From positions 57,388,984 to 57,452,983 of the forward strand of contig NC_088300.1 in assembly GCF_032854445.1 (NCBI RefSeq): a DNA stretch of 64,000 nt, in the 5' to 3' direction. Shown here in pieces: positions 21,390-33,879 of the stretch. The notes beneath the pieces are model-generated. The model did no database searches. It was not told the DNA's origin and saw only the letters and a list, made by a program, of their open reading frames with translations. This DNA is from Liolophura sinensis. Lineage: Eukaryota > Mollusca > Polyplacophora > Chitonida > Chitonidae. A program made the translations under genes and the position numbers. The stretch's first letter is position 1. The number at the start of each line of letters is the position of its first letter.

Positions 21390-22936
21390 CATTACATTCA
21401 TACTGCACAATTCCATCTCTCATTTTTATGTGTGTCTATTCTTCATATTGCAGTCCCATCTCTGACTTCTCTGTGGATCTGTTCTTCATACTGCACAATT
21501 TCTTCTCTCATTTCTATGTGTGCCTATTCTTCATATTGCAGTCATATCTCTGACTTCTCTGTGGATCTGTTCTTCATACTGCACAATTCCTTCTCTCATC
21601 TCTATGTGTGTCTATTCTTCATATTGCAGTCCCATCTCTGACTTCTCTGTGGATCTGTTCTTCATACTGCACAATTTCTTCTCTCATTTCTATGTGTGCC
21701 TATTCTTCATATTGCAGTCCCATCTCTGACTTCTCTGTGGATCTGTTCTTCATACTGCACAATTCCTTCTCTCATTTCTGTGTGTGTCTATTCTTCATAC
21801 TGCAGTCATATCTCTGACTTCTCTGTGGATCTGTTCTTCATACTGCACAATTCCTTCTCTCATTTCTATGTGTATCTATTCTTCATATTACAGTCCCATC
21901 TCTGACTTCTCTGTGGATCTGTTCTTCATACTGCACAATTCCTTCTCTCATTTCTATGTGTGTCTATTCTTCATATTACAGTCCCATCTCTGACTTCTCT
22001 GTGGATCTGTTCTTCATACTGCACAATTCCTTCTCTCATTTCTATGTGTGTCTATTCTTCATATTGCAGTCCCATCTCTGACTTCTCTGTGGATCTGTTC
22101 TTCATACTGCACAATTTCTTCTCTCATTTCTATGTGTATCTATTCTTCATATTGCAGTCCCTTCTCTGACTTCTCTGTGGATCTGTTCTTCATACTGCAC
22201 AATTCCTTCTCTCATTTCTATGTGTGTCTATTCTTCATATTACAGTCCCATCTCTGACTTCTCTGTGGATCTGTTCTTCATACTGCACAATTCCTTCTCT
22301 CATTTCTATGTGTGTCTATTCTTCATATTACAGTCCCATCTCTGACTTCTCTGTGGATCTGTTCTTCATACTGCACAATTCCTTCTCTCATTTCTATGTG
22401 TGTCTATTCTTCATATTGCAGTCCCATCTCTGACTTCTCTGTGGATCTGTTCTTCATACTGCACAATTTCTTCTCTCATTTCTATGTGTATGTATTCTTC
22501 ATATTGCAGTCCCTTCTCTGACTTCTCTGTGGATCTGTTCTTCATACTGCTCAATTTCTTCTCTCATTTCTATGTGTGTCTGTTCTTCATATTACAGTCC
22601 CATCTCTGACTTCTCTGTGGATCTGTTCTTTATGCACAATTCCTTCTCTCATTTCTATGTGTGTCTATTCTTCATATTGCAGTCCCATCTCTGACTTCTC
22701 TGTGGATCTGTTCTTCATACTGCACAATTCCTTCTCTCATTTCTATGTGTGTCTATTCTTCATATTGCAGTCCCATCTCTGACTTCTCTGTGGATCTGTT
22801 CTTCATACTGCACAATTCCTTCTCTCATTTCTATGTGTATCTATTCTTCATATTGCAGTCCCATCTCTGACTTCTCTGTGGATCTGTTCTTCATACTGCA
22901 CAATTCCTTCTCTCATTTCTATGTGTGCCTATTCTT
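21390..22936 (+). repeat. Satellite array 2, 88-bp higher-order repeat
   Basis: About 17.5 units of 88 bp, with one unit of 85 bp. Each unit pairs an A half (TTCTTCATACTGCACAATTC, then CTTCTCTCATTTCTATGTGT) and a B half (TTCTTCATATTGCAGTCCCA, then TCTCTGACTTCTCTGTGGAT). Both halves match the monomer of array 1. Units are far more alike than the monomers of array 1, so this array was amplified or homogenised recently. Confidence 0.95.
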
Positions 22937-23951
22937 CCTTATGATCTTGACATCAATTTTGTGCATTTTTGCCTCCTGCCTATTCTCATTTCATCATAGT
23001 TTTATAGATGGAGATTTAGTGTTCAATATTCATCATATCCCATCAGCTTTCCGTGATGAACCCATATCATACAATTATCTCAGTGACCACTTATCCTGAA
23101 CCTGTCATCATTTTTTCGCTATTAAGTATTATTAAGTACCATTCCCTTTCCTTTCCTGCATCTCCGCCTCTTGTCGCTGTACTATATACCTGTCCCATCA
23201 TATTCTCGACAAAAATCAACGTTTTCTGTTTTTAAATATTCTGTTCATCTTCTTCTTTCACCCCTAATATCGCACACCCAAACCCGTTACCGCTCAGAGG
23301 AGCACTATTTAATCCCATACCTACATCACTTAACCCCACACCTGTCCTCTACTGTGGTCCACATTCTCTGATATCCCTCAAGTGTGAATGGGTTAATATA
23401 ATCTGGCAATGAGCCAGAGAATTATAAGTTTTGTCCAGGAAACTATATCCCCTAGTGGCAGGTGCATTTCCATAACAATTTTCCATTTTTATTCAATGGA
23501 AGGTAAATCAATACCCTCGTGTTATATACAGTAGATTTGCTGGCTGATGACTCGGCCCGATCAGGCCTCTGTCCGCGTCAATCGTGCTGCCCTGCTGATT
23601 TATAGGGTAGGGCCGGCCAAACGCGCCTCTTCATCGCTTGTGGGAAACACTCATCCAATCCTGCTCTCATTTATCATCGTCATACGGACATAACTCATAC
23701 CCAAGGAAACAAAACAGAAGAGAGAGATCAATTATTGTGCTGTGGTTAGGTTGCGTGCCGGCTAATGTTTCAGTATTAGGACTTACCTATTAGAAATATA
23801 ATAACGTTATTGGTAGCGGCTATATCAATTTTGCTGCCTCCATTCGCGGTGTACCTGGTCCCTGCAGTTACCCTAGCTTAATGAGATTGACGTGCCTGCC
23901 TGTGGCGTAGTCCCACAAGAATTCACTGGCCGTCCGCAGAGCTATCGGACA
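22937..23951. other. Stretch without recognised gene
   Basis: Nothing coding is visible. A GC/CpG-richer patch at about 23550-23640 (GGCCTCTGTCCGCGTCAATC and GGGTAGGGCCGGCC) stands out from its AT-rich surroundings and could be a regulatory element. Confidence 0.35.
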
Positions 23952-24112
23952 TGACCATTATTTTGTGGTGTAAACGGCAGAGCTGAAGACAACGTTGAAT
24001 CCATGGAGATACATTAGACATAATATAAAGGATTAGTCCCAGTGTTCCCACAAGCACCAAGATGAAGTGTGTCACTGGGAATACCTGTGCCCGATCAAAC
24101 CGACACGGCTAA
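23952..24112 (+). repeat. Repeat blocks X and Y, left copy (order X-Y)
   Basis: Block X (23952-24020: GACAACGTTGAATCCATGG and neighbours) is followed by block Y (24071-24112: GTCACTGGGAATACCTGTGC, then CCGATCAAACCGACACGGCT). Both recur near 25400 in the opposite order but the same orientation. Confidence 0.75.
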
Positions 24113-24394
24113 ACTCCTACCAGCATTGCTTTCACTTTTAAGCACCAGTCATTGCGACACTTTCTATCACTGCAAATTTGTAGCTAGGACAGAGTTCGTC
24201 CTTTCTGTAAACGATACCAAAATCTGGAAACACTTACTACACATATACTGCTCACTGATATAATAAGATCACATCACTTACATCTATTTCATCGGTATTC
24301 TAGCTCTACTCAAGCAAAGACCACTTAATATTCCTCTCATTGGATGCCTTTACATTTCCTATATGTTTATAGACCTACAAGTACATATATATTA

Positions 24395-24630
24395 GGGGGC
24401 ATCCGTGGCTCAGTTGATTAGTGCGCTAGCGGAGCGTAATGACCCAGGAGCCTCTCATCAATGCGGTCTCTGTGAGTTCAAGTCCAGCTCAAGCTGGCTT
24501 CCTCTCCAGTCGTACGTGGGAAGGTCCTACAGCAACCTGCGGATGGTCGTGGGTTTCCCCCGGACACTGCCCGGCCGTCATATAAGTGAAATATTCTTGA
24601 ATAAGGCGTAAAACACTGATCAACTAAATG
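24395..24630 (+). mobile_element. SINE type I, complete head, body deletion
   Basis: It has a complete head (GGGGGCATCCGTGGCTCAGT) with A-box, and a B-box (GTTCAAGTCC). The body runs to CACTGATCAACTAAATGAAA. About 25 bp are missing between GCCCGG and the CGTCATATAAGTGAAATATT segment. Confidence 0.88.
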
Positions 24631-24633
24631 AAA

Positions 24634-25390
24634 AAATATTATTTTAACATATTATTTGACACAGTCCCACTCTAACAAAGGCGATTTTTTGTTTGTTTTT
24701 GGACTGACTGAAGAGGAACTTAGAAACAAGTACCTTGAAAACGTTCTACATGGACACCAGAACAGTGAGTCGGACTCGACCATTGGAGAGTGGACAGAGA
24801 TTATGTTAATGATAATCCAAACAAAACGCTTTGATTTACTAGTTCTCAATTTAATCGGTTCTATCTGTTCTAATCTGGCCTATTCAGAATGCAGGATTTT
24901 TTGTTCAAAAAGTGTGACCAGTGAGACGAGGATCGAGACATGATACTCACCTTTACACACACTTGTAAAGTATAACACACTGACACGCCAGATTTCATCA
25001 CTTTCTGATCCATTGAATACATTTATTCATTTTTTTGACGCTGTGTTCAAGAACTTTTCACTGAGATGGCAACAAGGTTCATGGGTGAAGGTAACCGGAT
25101 TGCCCAAGCACACTGACAACAATGTCTATTTATGCCAGGAATTTCTCAATCCGGATTCCTGTCGGACTCAAGGTACAAGATTTCCACGAGAGGACACCGA
25201 TCAGTCACAGGTGGCTGAAACTGGGGCTACCTATATTCTTATCTACCCTAATTAACTGCGTACTGAAGACTTCTTCACGGCCGAGTAGCCGCCATTGGCA
25301 AGGTACATGAGTTACGACGAGAGCAATATTTTAAAGAGAACGAGCCACTCTCTTCCATATGTCCTGGCTGATAACAAAACGAATATATAT
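24634..25390 (+). other. Stretch between SINE and Penelope remnant
   Basis: It holds short open frames on the plus strand (24656-24943 and 25013-25310) without family similarity I can name. Given the repeats on both sides, it may be the decayed 5' part of the Penelope-like element. Confidence 0.3.
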
Positions 25391-25497
25391 GTCACTGGGA
25401 ATACCTGTGCCCGATCAAGCCGACACGGCTTAACCATGTTATTATGCGGTAAACTGTAGAGCTCAAGACAATGCTGAATCCATGAAGGTACGTTAGA
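25391..25497 (+). repeat. Repeat blocks Y and X, right copy (order Y-X)
   Basis: Block Y (25391-25433) is directly joined to block X (25434-25497: GACAATGCTGAATCCATGA). X-Y at 23952 and Y-X here fit a circularly permuted arrangement. Penelope-like elements often have partial tandem copies with such pseudo-LTRs. It lies just upstream of the RT remnant. Confidence 0.7.
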
Positions 25498-25529
25498 TTG
25501 TGCAGATTACATCATATAACGAGATAAAA

Positions 25530-27000
25530 GATATCGACAGTTCCAGCAAAATCGTGAGTAACGACGTATTGGACCTCTTCACCAATATCCAAGTCTTAGA
25601 TGCCTTCGACATAATCTGGAATTGAATACTTAACTGTGAGACATGCAACACTGAACACCACCATTTCGACTGACAGCATCATCGCCCTGACCTCCGCCTG
25701 TTTGACCGCTACCTACTTCACGTGGGGTGACAAGCCCTATTGATTTATTTATTTTTTGATTGGTGTTTTACGCCGTACTCAGGAATATTTCACTTATACG
25801 ACGGCAGCCAGCATTGTGGTGGGAGGAAACCGGGCACAGCACGGGAGAACCCACGATCATCCACAGGTTGCTGTCAGACCTTCCCACGTACGTCAGGAGA
25901 GGAAGCCAGCACGAGCTGGACTTAAGACAAGCTCTATGAACAGATTCATTCATCAGAATTACAGATTTATCACCAGTAATAACAGAAATCTTCGTGATCT
26001 ACTTGGAAAACAGTCCGCTGAAAACATGTGCACTTTCCCTTTTGTGCTGGATCAGGAAAGTCGACGACACCTTTGCAACATTACGACCAAATCAGGGCCC
26101 TAAACAGCTTCTAAACCACCTCAACAACCAACACTCCCGCACCAAGTTTACCATGGAGACAGAAGTCAACCAGCAGTTACCTTTCCTAGATGTCCCTATT
26201 AGAAGAAAGGACAAGCTACAAACCAGTGTTCATCGCTAACGAACGCACTGCGACCAGTATGTCAACTGTAAGTCCAATCACCCGACCAAAATAAAAACTG
26301 GCATCATATCAACACTAACTAAGACAGCCGTTAATTTATCATCCAATCAATACGCCCTAGACTCGGGGAGCCCACCTGAAGACAGTGTTTATTGAACTGA
26401 AGAAATGCCCTTCGGCAATTACAAACACAATTTCTCACATCATCATACCATCTTACCCAGAGAAACTGCCAGCTAAAGATTCATCACCTATTACTGTCAC
26501 ACTCCCTTTCATCGGCAAAGTCAGCTACCAGATAAGACGCCCCTTAAAACAGGCCAACATTGACACCATTTTTTGTAACACCCTCAAAGTAACACCCTCA
26601 AAGACCTTTTGAATGCTTCAGGAAAACGACCTTCAATCACCTGCCAACCCTCCAAAGTTGTTTTTATGAAATTAAATGTTCAAGTAACCAGCATTTCATT
26701 GGAGAAATCTCTCAGCCGTTACCACTTAAAACCAAGGAGCAGAAGAACTCAATAAAATTCCAGGATTCTGAATCTGCTATATCAGACCATATAAAGTTAA
26801 ATACCCGCCATACGATTGACTGGTCAAGGGTCAGACCCTTGAAAACTAATGTAATCATCACCACACCAGAAAGCTGATGGAAGCCATTAAAATTCACCGA
26901 TCAGACACATATTAACCGAGACAATGGATTCCTAATTCCCTCTGCCTGCACTGATCTCATCTCAGCAGAAAGACCCCAGACTACCACCCGATCCTGACTG
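25530..27000 (+). pseudogene. Penelope-like element, decayed RT and GIY-YIG endonuclease
   Basis: RT remnants are SNDVLDLFTNIQ (from 25554) and DSIIALTSACLTATYFTWGD (ending at the SINE). After the SINE come PVITEIFV, then WIRKVDDTFATLRP (from 26045), where the YVDD catalytic tyrosine is replaced by K. QQLPFLDVPIRRKDKLQTSV, DQYVN.KSNHP and SYQIRRPLKQANIDTIF follow, in several frames. A GIY-YIG-type C-terminus follows: HFIGEISQP (the usual GETGR arginine is lost), ESAISDHIKLNTRHTIDW and HINRDNGFLIPSACTDLIS. Frameshifts and stops show it is dead. This RT plus GIY-YIG layout is specific to Penelope-like retrotransposons, which move by target-primed reverse transcription. Confidence 0.88.
25741..25925 (-). 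mobile_element. SINE type I inserted in Penelope-like RT
   Basis: It is a 5'-truncated SINE in reverse orientation, flanked by GACAAGCCCTAT (25729-25740) and GACAAGCTCTAT (25926-25937). These are a 12-bp target duplication with one later change. It splits the reverse transcriptase remnant upstream of the catalytic motif. Confidence 0.92.
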
Positions 27001-28042
27001 ACACCTTTGCCCATAGATGTCAAAGGCTATTGTTTTAACTGATCTATGTTTCGTCTATTGTTAAACTGCGTTATCAACAATGCCACGCTCTCTTATCAAT
27101 CTTATCAATTCGTTGTATGTTTTTCCTTTGTCCAGATCTTGAAGTCAACATTTTAGCCCTGTCTCTGAACACCCATTGCTGTAACCACTTATTCATGATG
27201 CTTGATAACGATATTAGTACATATACCCAAACGTCGCTCACTGAATAAATAGAAGTTGTTATCCATATATTCGCTTTTTTTTATATCCAACTCAGCTTCT
27301 AAATGCCATTAAAGAAGTAATGTTTTGACTGATGCTTTCTACTATCTGTCATTTCGCTTGATTGTGTTTCAGAAAAATAAATATGCTGATCTATTAGTAC
27401 GGGAAATTAAACAAATAAAATATTAAGGAAGACAGGCATGCATGTACTTCTTTTGAGGTGAGCTAGTGGAACGGTCCTCCTAAATCACTACAGCAGACTC
27501 ACCTGTCAACCTTGTTAGCTCACCTAAGCCTACTGACCATACAAAACTGCCAGCCAGTCGTACGGCCAGACAGTATTGTCTGTCACAATTACTACTGAAA
27601 GTGTGTTTGCTCTGAAGGTTGACTACTCAGCTGTAGATGCCCGTGATGGGACGAGATTGATTGATAGCAGTTTAACATTGTGCCCAGGCAGAGTAGATGT
27701 ATTATTGGTAGGCAAGTCGTTGACATGTAGTCTTGGTACCATCACCAAAAATACCTTGGATTCCAGTCTTGTAGGTTAAGCTTTATTCAAGCATCTTGGC
27801 TACAGACTTCTGGGCCATGGACTCCACAATACCGGAAGACATGAAATATTTCTGACTTTTCAATTGACAAAAACCAGCAAACCCAAAGTTTCAAATTAAA
27901 CATCAATCAACAGAAGCTTTGCAGAAGCCATCATTTCCTCTGCTTTAATGAAGACGCTCTGCAACACCAATCAGAATAGTATTAACATTCAATCGCTCAG
28001 GATAAAAGAAAGTGACAAGAAACACCTGTACAAATTATACAT
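27001..28042. other. Stretch without recognised gene
   Basis: A 67-codon plus-strand ORF (27576-27779: VDYSAVDARDGTRLIDSS inside) is open but resembles nothing known and has no splice or neighbour support. The first few hundred bases may be the 3' end of the Penelope-like element. Confidence 0.35.
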
Positions 28043-28048
28043 TTTATT
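28043..28048 (-). terminator. Candidate polyadenylation signal AATAAA
   Basis: AATAAA on the minus strand lies downstream of the TIAR stop codon. A TGTTTCTTGT-like U/GU-rich stretch follows within about 30 nt. It would imply a 3' UTR of about 5.6 kb. Nearer AATAAA hexamers at 30931-30926 and 30449-30444 are alternatives. Confidence 0.25.
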
Positions 28049-31000
28049 CGCTGTTCATTCAACACCCTACAGTCTTCTCTACGGCCCAGCCCTTGTCGGC
28101 TTGATCATATCTTTTTCTATGTAAACATGATTTCTTCAGAGATCGGCGAGCCGTGCTGAACTTTGACAGAGACAGACAATTGGGGGATATACCATTTCCG
28201 GGTCACCAGAGGTCAACCAGGCCGGCATTCCTATGGAATTATAACTAACGACTAGGAACATCCTGAAAACGCATGAATTTGTCAAAACAACGCTGTTCTC
28301 ATACATCAACATATAATATATGGGGTAAGGAAAATGATAGTGAGGGCCAGGAGACGCTGCGAATGCCCCCCAACCCCACCCTCCGGTGACCACGGAAGGT
28401 GACCAATGTCTTTAGTCATGGTTCCCAAGAGGGGTTATCTTGAAAGGGTCCAGGGTAGAATGAGTAAATAAAGATGAGGTTACTTGAACAACCCATGTGA
28501 AACAAGATGCCTGAGCCACACAATGACCCCGCACAGTCAGGAACTTCATGCAGTCACACAACTGTTTGATAAATGTACAAGCCCGATGGTCTCAGCTCCG
28601 ACTAGCTCCTAATATAGCAACACTACATTGTGATTCATAGAACAGGGAAAGTCAACCGTTTTTGAGCCTCGATACAGTAATTTACATAGCTGGTTTTCAA
28701 TAATAATAATGATAATAAAAAAAAAAACATTATGTAATAACTTATACATGTACTGTCTCCTTTGAAAGATAATGGTTCATTCACCAACAGTTTGATAACT
28801 TTTTTTTTTTTACAAGGATACGGGTCTTATAAATGGGTTGGATTGCTGTACAACGTCATAATACCGGGAACAACAAAAACAACAGTTCTATTTCACAATG
28901 ATAATTACAGTAACACAGGTATTCGTATGTTCACAACATCAACCAAGACATTTGTCAGTATGAAAATGGACCCACCACTGTTCTGTACAGGTCACAATGA
29001 TTTCTTCTCTTCTGTACAAGTCTCCCCACTGGGACAGTTATCTTCAAATAAAAATTGATTTCAATAAGACAATGTTATTCGCTACACATGACACGAACCC
29101 ACTAGATCAGGGATTTACGAGAAGTGTATCACACTCTCGTCCACATACTGATCAGCTAACAAGTTATAGTGACACACCCACCTGGAGATCGCTTGAGGGC
29201 ACGGGATGGGCGTTAACTCTACGCACAACCGACGGCACCCTGACCCTCAGCCATTGCCGGGCCGATCCATACCAACATGATGAATAATGGATGACAAATG
29301 GCATGTTAATGTACACATCACACATGCATGTAAGTTAGACATAAATATGAGATGGATGTGAAGGTGTCGAGCTGGGTCAGTCATCAACCATGAAGAGGGA
29401 ACTTCCTAACTGGAACCACAGAAACATGATCAATTCCTACTGGGACATCCAGGGAATCACCCCTGGGTTCACTTGATGATTCCTCCTGGAACTGCACATC
29501 AACCCGAATGAAGACCAAAAGTGAATCCCATTAAAGATCAAAGAGCAATACCCAATACCTGTGGTACTAATCATCATCCCAGGAAGAACAACAGTCAGCA
29601 TCCATAGCATTGCCAGTTTATCCCATTGCATCAATAACTGGTTCTTGGTGAGAAGCTCTAACTAAATGATAATTTGTATGGAGTCTTGGATTTCTCGGGG
29701 GACTGTTCTCATTCTTCAGAGTCCCATCAGAGTCTCATGCTATCAACCTAATTTCCCACTACTTCTCAAAAATCAAGATGACTCTCATCAATGGCAATGG
29801 GCCACATAAATGGTCAGAAAAGATCACTAGGAATGTATGATTTTTACAGGTATCACCAGAATGTACCTTCAGATGTCAGGGACAATGAACAAACCTTTTC
29901 AACCTAGGGTCACATTTAACTTCACATTTCTGAAAACTACACAGAAAACAAATTGAAGTGGAACATGAACCTCAGATTTATAAAACAACAGAATAATCCC
30001 TTATTTCTGCTAAAGACTACCTAAAACTTGATGCAATTCCATCTTGAGATCTTTACCCCACGCAGCAATAATGTGTGGGATATTCCACTGTCTCAGATTA
30101 AAATCTTTACTCCAACTTTAGTTCAAACTATGAGCATATGAATGACAAGGAAATTACATGTATCCTGTATTAACTCCTGTAAAGGTGACCTCTGACCCCT
30201 GACACTCAGATGGCCTGCATGCCTCCAGGAAGGTGTGTCTTACATTCACAATACACAATAATATTTCATTTATCTAGCTATGCTCTTATTTACAAAAACA
30301 TTTGTTGTAATAACTCCAGTGGTCACAGTACATAAACGAAATACCACTAGCAGAGCCCTCTCTTACGATTTATATCTGCATTTATATCAGAACTCACTGA
30401 ACAACTGTCAGTACACTACAGGTACAATATAATATACATATACTTTATTTATACATATATATTTATGTATACAGATATTTTTTATATTTTTATCAGATAC
30501 ATTTATCTAGTAGCTAACCCAGTCACCTGATCCTAATACTACATATGTATATCTATATACAAGTTAGGAGGTACTCCATGCTGGGGTCCAGCCTGCAGTA
30601 GACCTGCACTGTAGGCCTGCACTGTGGCAAGTTGGTTCACAGAGACTGGTGCAGCCCTCGGCTCCACCTTACACTCTACTGCAAGCTCCTCAGCTGTGTG
30701 AAGTTCCTGGTCAGAGGCTGGGAAAGCCCCTAAGTAACCCCTCCTACTAGCCCATCATGATACTCTTCACTGTAGCATGTAACTCCACCGTTTGACTATG
30801 TACACTGAGAAAAGGGAAATCCCCTGCTGTGGAAATGGTTATCATCATGATAATGTTAACAGCTTGTATGAAAATAGATACTTGCTTCCAGCTTTTTCCT
30901 ATCATAGTCATCTATTTCAAACAATTTTATTCTTAACAAATCACATTTAAAAAAAAAAAATTAAATAAAAAGCAAGGATGTTGAAATCTCACTTTGGTTC

Positions 31001-33698
31001 AAAATACAGAGCTTGCTTATATTTCCCTTAACTTAATGGTAGGAAATATTACAAGAAACTTATTGAACAAAAATATTGATTTCGTATAAAACAGGCAATA
31101 AGATGAAAAAAGCCAATTAGTTCCTTAATAACGATATAAGTTTAGTATCAAAGTGACAGATTAATTTGTATATGCAACAGAAAATTTGCAACTATAAAAT
31201 AAAACACTGTCGTATGACATGTTTCCTAGTCAACAAGTCTTTGTACAGAGTTGCATGGATCCTGATGTGGGATAAGCCAGTGTGGGAGAGGAGGTCCAGG
31301 CCATGCTGAGGCTACCCATCTCTCCACATCTTACCCTCATGACGCCGTGGCCCTACCCCTCGGCTCCTTCCCCACACAGCTTCACTGCCTAGCCATGCAG
31401 CCACAGGGTCCGGCAGTTGAGGATATCAGGGCTAGAGAAAAGAGTTTGTCTGTCTGTCTGAGTGTCTGTCTGCATGTGTATGAATGTGGTCAGTATGACC
31501 CATGTTCGCTCTGTGTATCGCTATAGTTCTGTACACAGACCTCTAAGTCACAGGTAGAACAATTGAGCCTAGTCAGGGTAACAGTCACTGAGCTTGTTGA
31601 TAGCCTGCAAAACGAGAAAACAACATTTGAGTATAAACTGGAGGTTAAACAAAGCAAAAAAGCTGAAAAAAAGAGAGAAAATTCAAGTAATTTCCTAGAA
31701 AGAAATACTGTACTTCACCTCAACTTTAGTTTTTTTTTTTCAAAGGACATATTTTGCTTCATTCTAATTGATTCATCCACCTTATGGGTCACTTAAGATT
31801 TTTTTGATTAATTTCTTAAGAGAAAAACTGAAGTGTTGGCATTAAAGGTACCATTTTAAGGTCTTTATGTGCTTCTGAAAGTGCATTTTCACAGATCAAA
31901 TTTTTAGTCAAATACAGTAACAACACAGTGACACACTACGGCATCAGGGGCATGTTGTTCAAAAGTATACTAAGACCAAATCAAGACCAAATCTCATCAC
32001 TGTGCAGTCAAACTTCTTATCACCATAACTCTACACTTCAAATGAACAGGCACAAATGAACAATAGTCTGTGAGGCTTTCACTTGAAGTACTTCAGTTGT
32101 AAATGATACAGAAAACACAATTTTGATCTACATTTGGTTGATAATCATAAAATCAAACCAAACCAGAGAATCTGAATGAAGTAAAACCTTCAGATGGGGG
32201 GAAAAACAGGAAAACTACTACATCTGATGGTCACGCCATTGTCTGGTCACGTGAGCTATGTGTATATGTGTAGTTGTGACCAGCTAGGCAGAGCAGGCGC
32301 TAATTAGGGTCAGGAATCTATTACATTTTCGATTTTGTTTTCTACATTTTTTCTGGAAGAAAGCAGATTTATGCTGCAATGTGGGTGATGGTGAAAGGCC
32401 ATGAATAAGCTGAGGAGATGAGGGAGGAAACAGTGAATATGCTGTTATAATATAGACAGTGAAATGTGAATAAGACCCATCTAAACCAGCCGAGAGCCAT
32501 ACTAATACACATTTAAGCGTCAGGTACAAGAGTGATTGGTGAATGTTTGCCTGAGGGAGCAGTACACGTAAGAGATTAATGTAACACAGTGCTGAAATCA
32601 TAATACAGGACAGAAGCATTAATCTATATTAGGCTACACAAATAAGTGAGGAGTCTTAATATACATGTAAACTGAAGTCCCAGCAGCCATACCAAGTAAG
32701 ATGTTATGGATACATCTTGATGTTTAAGTAAGTCAATATAGTACGCTTTAATGTGACAGACTATATGGCATTCACTGACAGCTAATGATGAAATTGCTCA
32801 ACATATTAGAAGTTTGGTTTACAATAAAAAACATTCACTGGGGGCATCATCTCTTTCTGAGGCGGAGCAGAAAGCATAAATTGATTGGAAGGAAATGAAA
32901 GCTTAAGTTAGCTTGAGCTATTTCTGTAATGCATTGGCTGCATGTTAAGTTTACTACTAAAGCAAACATGGAACAAAAACACAGAGCTCTGACAAAACAT
33001 AAAAAACTAAGAATACATACATGTACATTTAATATATTCTCAAGAGGAGCATGGAATTTATAACAACAAAAATATAACATGGCAGTTGCAAACTCTATCC
33101 ACTGTTAATGTATTAGCACAAGAGCACAACTGTATACATACATGGAGCGATACATCAACACCCGAAGAGAGAATGATATGGGAGTGTAAGGGTAGATCTG
33201 GTATTTCCCCCCCCAAGAGTGAAAGGGGAAACCTCTGAATACTTTGACTGAGAGGCCTGCTGTCTTTCACTACTGCATTTGTCTATTGTCATCAGCACAA
33301 TCAAATGTTACAAGCAAAGGAAGTTTGTAATTTTTCTGGATGTCTCGGATGTAATTTGAAAAAGACTTTAAAGACTAAAATGCATTGTTCAGTCTCAGAT
33401 ACTTGCAAACTTCACAGAAATCCCAAAATAACCTGTCCAAATCAGATACACTTAAAAACATTCTTTTAATATGCCAAATATGTAATATGTCTAATCAAAT
33501 CTGGCAAGTACTTGTACACAGCCTTTACACTTGCCTTTTTTAAATGTAATGTCATTGACATTAAGGCAGAGCCTAAGACCTCCGTCACTGGGGAACCAGA
33601 CCTACCCCTCACTCTACATGTAGCACAGAGGCATGATAAAGGTAATGACATGTCCTAGCAGATGCCCTAGCGCCCTTACCATGTGCACGAGGTCATGC
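28043..33698 (-). other. Possible long 3' UTR of the TIAR-like gene
   Basis: There is no convincing coding exon on either strand and no recognisable interspersed repeat in these 5.6 kb. The sequence is AT-rich with two GC-richer patches (about 30570-30760 and 31240-31430). On the minus strand AATAAA occurs at 30931-30926, 30449-30444 and 28048-28043. The last is followed by a GT/T-rich stretch. Vertebrate TIA1 and TIAL1 have long 3' UTRs, so this is a reasonable guess, but the transcript end is not established. Confidence 0.35.
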
Positions 33699-33879
33699 TC
33701 ATAAGCCACTGAAATCAAGAGGAAGATCTTCTATACTCTGGATTCCCATCATGGCTGTCCTACCTTGCTGCATGGGATATCCCAGCACTCCCTGCTGCTG
33801 GCCGTTGTTGAACTGTTGTTGTTGTGTGGGTTGCATAGGGAGCTGTCCCCACTGCTGTATCCCCGTCGGAACATTCACC
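33699..33879 (-). CDS. TIAR-like: TIAR terminal coding exon: Q-rich tail and stop
   Basis: This exon reads on from the split TGG codon and encodes [20 protein letters not shown], a Q/N-rich stretch and GVLGYPMQQ. It ends [12 protein letters not shown] and TGA at 33701-33699. The acceptor is TGTTTAG. Inside it, CAGCAAG followed by GTAGGA could act as a donor (at 33763). The last 20 residues may therefore be replaced by another exon in some transcripts, or may be a read-through of the true exon end. Confidence 0.82.

Noticed and set aside
21213-23099. Chain of about a dozen near-identical 69-codon ORFs
   Set aside because: These are by-products of the 88-bp repeat: the period is 3x29+1, so each unit shifts frame and gives the same peptide again.
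28762-29287. Two overlapping plus-strand ORFs of 96-98 codons
   Set aside because: They have different frames and no similarity or splice context. The region is probably TIAR 3' UTR on the other strand.
32284-32619. 111-codon minus-strand ORF downstream of TIAR
   Set aside because: It has no recognisable domain and lies in the presumed 3' UTR. No splice acceptor links it to the gene in frame.
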